DNA of 64,000 nucleotides from Hyphomicrobium_A sp044507625 (GTDB lineage: Bacteria; Pseudomonadota; Alphaproteobacteria; Rhizobiales; Hyphomicrobiaceae). The stretch covers positions 1 to 64,000 of the forward strand of contig JBIQJE010000004.1 in NCBI GenBank assembly GCA_044507625.1, in the 5' to 3' direction. Made by a program: the position numbers and the translations under genes. Below are positions 62,350 through 64,000 of this stretch, in pieces. Under the pieces are notes generated by a model. That model saw only the letters and a program-made list of their open reading frames with translations. It was not told where the DNA came from and made no database searches. The first letter of the stretch is position 1; every line of letters begins with the position of its first letter.

Positions 62350-63066
62350 ATGATGAACGTGTTTCTGGCCGAGATGATCGGCTCAATGTTTCTTCTGGTG
62401 TTCGGCTTCGCGGCGATCGCCTCGGACTACTTGAACAAATCGCATGGCAACGGCGGCGGCTGGTTGATGCAGGCCCTGTCGTGGGGCATCGGCCTCAGCC
62501 TCGGCCTTTTTGCTGCGACCACCATCGGCTCGCAAGGGCATGTCAACCCGGCGGTCACACTCGCCTTCGTCACCGCGGGAATTCTGCCGGCTACCGAAGC
62601 GGGGCCGTATCTCGCCGGCCAGGTCACGGGCGGCATGTTTGCGGGCCTCATCGTGTGGCTGCTGTACTTGCCGCACTGGGCGGCCACCGAGGACAAGGAC
62701 GCCAAGCTCGCTTGCTTCGCCATGTCGCCGGGTATTCGCAACATCCCGGCCAACTTCGTCGCGGAATTCCTGTCGTTCTTCATCTTCGCATTCGGGATCT
62801 TCCTCATCAGCAAGGTCGTGTTCCCGGTTTCCGTCATTGCCGGCACCTTCGCTACGGGGTTGTGGCTGAGCGCGGCCATCATGGCCACCGGTGGGCAAAC
62901 GGGCTGCGGTTACGCCATCGATCTTGGAACACGCATCGCCCACCAGATGCTGCCGATCGCGGGCAAGCGCGACAGCGACTGGGGTTATGCCTGGGTGAAC
63001 CTGCTCGCACCGGGTCTAGCTGCCATCGCCGCGGCGTTCGCCGCAACGCATCTCGGCCTCGTTTGA
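62350..63066 (+). CDS. MIP/aquaporin-family channel with degenerate second NPA motif
   Basis: This 238-residue protein has six helices in the MIP fold. The first pore motif GHVNPAVTLAF is intact (NPA near residue 67). At the second, GCGYAIDLGTRI replaces the usual NPARDxGPR, so NPA is changed to GYA while the following D-x-G-x-R is kept. Selectivity therefore probably differs from water or glycerol channels. It starts 1 bp after the large Mo-hydroxylase gene, so it is in the same operon and may carry the substrate or product. Confidence 0.85.
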   Translation: MMNVFLAEMIGSMFLLVFGFAAIASDYLNKSHGNGGGWLMQALSWGIGLSLGLFAATTIGSQGHVNPAVTLAFVTAGILPATEAGPYLAGQVTGGMFAGLIVWLLYLPHWAATEDKDAKLACFAMSPGIRNIPANFVAEFLSFFIFAFGIFLISKVVFPVSVIAGTFATGLWLSAAIMATGGQTGCGYAIDLGTRIAHQMLPIAGKRDSDWGYAWVNLLAPGLAAIAAAFAATHLGLV

Positions 63067-63112
63067 CGCCGATCCGCCAGTAACAAGGAACAGGACAAGG
63101 GAGGGTTCACTC

Positions 63113-63520
63113 ATGCCACGTAAGACGCTTCAGCCCAAAGGGCTCTTCAACAGCAGGCCGTGGGGGTTTTCACAGGTCGTCATGTCACCGCCGGGCACCA
63201 TCGTGCACATCGCCGGGCAGGTGCCGTGGGACGAGAGCCAGACCTGCAACGCCGAGGGCCGCGAGGCGCAGTTCCGGCAGGCACTGAAGCAGGTATTCGT
63301 TGCGCTCGAAGCCGCTGGCGGCACGCCGGACGATATACAAGTCCTGCGCTTCTTTATCCCGAACTTCCAATCGGGACCGGAGGCCGACATGATTGCGCGT
63401 GTGCTCGTCGACACTTTCGGTGACGAGAATCCGCCCGCTTCCTCGTGGATCGGTGTGCAAGCGCTGGCGCAGCCGGAATATCTCATAGAGGTCGAAGCCA
63501 TGGCGATCGTCCCGACATGA
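63113..63520 (+). CDS. RidA-family protein (second copy)
   Basis: This 135-residue Rid-family protein has FSQVVMSPPGTIVHIAGQVPWDES, VFVALEAAGGTPDDIQVLRFFI, and SSWIGVQALAQPEYLIEVEAMAI. Like the first copy it lacks the clear family Arg at the active position (SWIGV), which suggests a Rid subfamily without typical imine deaminase activity. It is transcribed with the channel and CoxG genes. Confidence 0.87.
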   Translation: MPRKTLQPKGLFNSRPWGFSQVVMSPPGTIVHIAGQVPWDESQTCNAEGREAQFRQALKQVFVALEAAGGTPDDIQVLRFFIPNFQSGPEADMIARVLVDTFGDENPPASSWIGVQALAQPEYLIEVEAMAIVPT

Positions 63521-63574
63521 TCGCCGGTTGCTCGCGCGCAATCCTGGTCGCGAATTGAATAAGGACAAGACGAG

Positions 63575-64000
63575 ATGGATATGTCGGGCCGGCAGGTGAT
63601 CGCGGCGTCCCGCACGGACGTATGGGCCGCGCTGAACGACCCAAGCGTGTTGGAGAACTGCATCGAGGGCTGCGAAGGTCTCTGCGAAATCGAACCAGGA
63701 CTTTTCGAAGGGACCGTCGCAACCGTGATCGGGCCGGTTAAGGCGCGCTTCGCCGGCTGCGTCTCGCTCACCGACATCGTGCCGCTCCAAAGCTACACGA
63801 TCAGCGGCGAGGGAAAAGGCGGCGCGGCGGGTTTCGTGAAAGGCCAGGCGCGTATCGTTCTTGCCGATCACGCGGATGGAACGGCGCTCGACTATACGGT
63901 CAAGGCGAACGTCGGCGGAAAGCTGGCGCAACTCGGCTCGCGTCTCGTCGACAGTTTCGCGCACAAACACGCGCAGACGTTCTTCGAGCGATTGAAGACA
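63575..64000 (+). CDS. CoxG-like SRPBCC protein, 3' end beyond the window
   Basis: The visible 142 residues form a CoxG/SRPBCC domain: MDMSGRQVIAASRTDVWAAL, NDPSVLENCIEGCEGL, and IVGPVKARF-like strand (VIGPVKARFAG), then GEGKGGAAGFVKGQA. In CO dehydrogenases CoxG anchors the enzyme to the membrane through its C-terminal helix, which lies outside the window here. GAGATG context and AAGGAC precede the ATG at 63575. The frame is open at the edge. Confidence 0.93.
   Translation, partial: MDMSGRQVIAASRTDVWAALNDPSVLENCIEGCEGLCEIEPGLFEGTVATVIGPVKARFAGCVSLTDIVPLQSYTISGEGKGGAAGFVKGQARIVLADHADGTALDYTVKANVGGKLAQLGSRLVDSFAHKHAQTFFERLKT

Overview
This 64 kb window is high-G+C DNA from an alphaproteobacterium, most likely of the order Hyphomicrobiales (Rhizobiales). 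The inference rests on gene neighbourhoods typical of that group: alaS-icd, a purine block purC-purS-purQ-purL-bolA-grxD, ilvB-ilvN-ilvC followed by leuA, a DUF1476 (F1-ATPase zeta-type inhibitor) gene and a liv operon carrying a DUF6867-like gene. The genus cannot be fixed from the sequence alone. No rRNA, CRISPR array, transposase, integrase or replication origin was seen. One tRNA gene, tRNA-Lys(CTT), is present.

Layout. 1-9 kb: housekeeping genes (alaS 3' part, a glycerophosphodiesterase, icd, a TrmJ-type tRNA methyltransferase with an unusual N-terminal domain, rpsD). 8.7-14.1 kb: small accessory enzymes and regulators (Acg-type flavoprotein, a tandem PqiA membrane protein, an AraC+VOC pair, DUF1801, GST). 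14.2-17.4 kb: the grxD-bolA-purL locus, interrupted by two lower-G+C insertions. One is a HEPN-like gene bounded by a 178-bp duplication of grxD with a frameshifted remnant. The other is a stand-alone RelA/SpoT-type alarmone synthetase. 17.4-29.4 kb: purine biosynthesis (purL, purQ, purS, purC, purB) interspersed with exported proteins, a hydrolase, a porin, a divergent SecY paralogue and a methyltransferase. 30.6-36.7 kb: a complete branched-chain amino acid ABC transporter (livHMGF, DUF6867, livJ) behind a dual-CDGSH iron-sulfur gene. 37-41 kb: an OprB-type porin, a predicted two-helix channel-like/gamma-glutamylcyclotransferase fusion, and miaA. 41.2-50.9 kb: branched-chain amino acid synthesis (ilvB, an exported protein, ilvN, ilvC, leuA with a possible leader) plus NUDIX, PhzF and intradiol dioxygenase-like genes. 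51-54.4 kb: a solitary MreB, a PilZ protein, tRNA-Lys and a TorF-type porin.

54.7-64 kb is a catabolic cluster. It has two regulators (XRE-cupin and LysR), an aldehyde dehydrogenase, the three subunits of a molybdenum hydroxylase of the 'form II CODH' type (AYRGAGR active-site loop, not the CO dehydrogenase loop), two RidA proteins, an unusual aquaporin-family channel and CoxG. Together these suggest oxidation of an unidentified, probably nitrogen-containing substrate through imine and aldehyde intermediates.

The best candidates for undescribed biology are the HEPN and RelA/SpoT insertions beside grxD/bolA, the channel-like/GGCT fusion, the orphan SecY paralogue, and the form II molybdenum hydroxylase cluster with paired RidA genes. 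All functional assignments come from reading motifs and lengths by eye; no database search was run.
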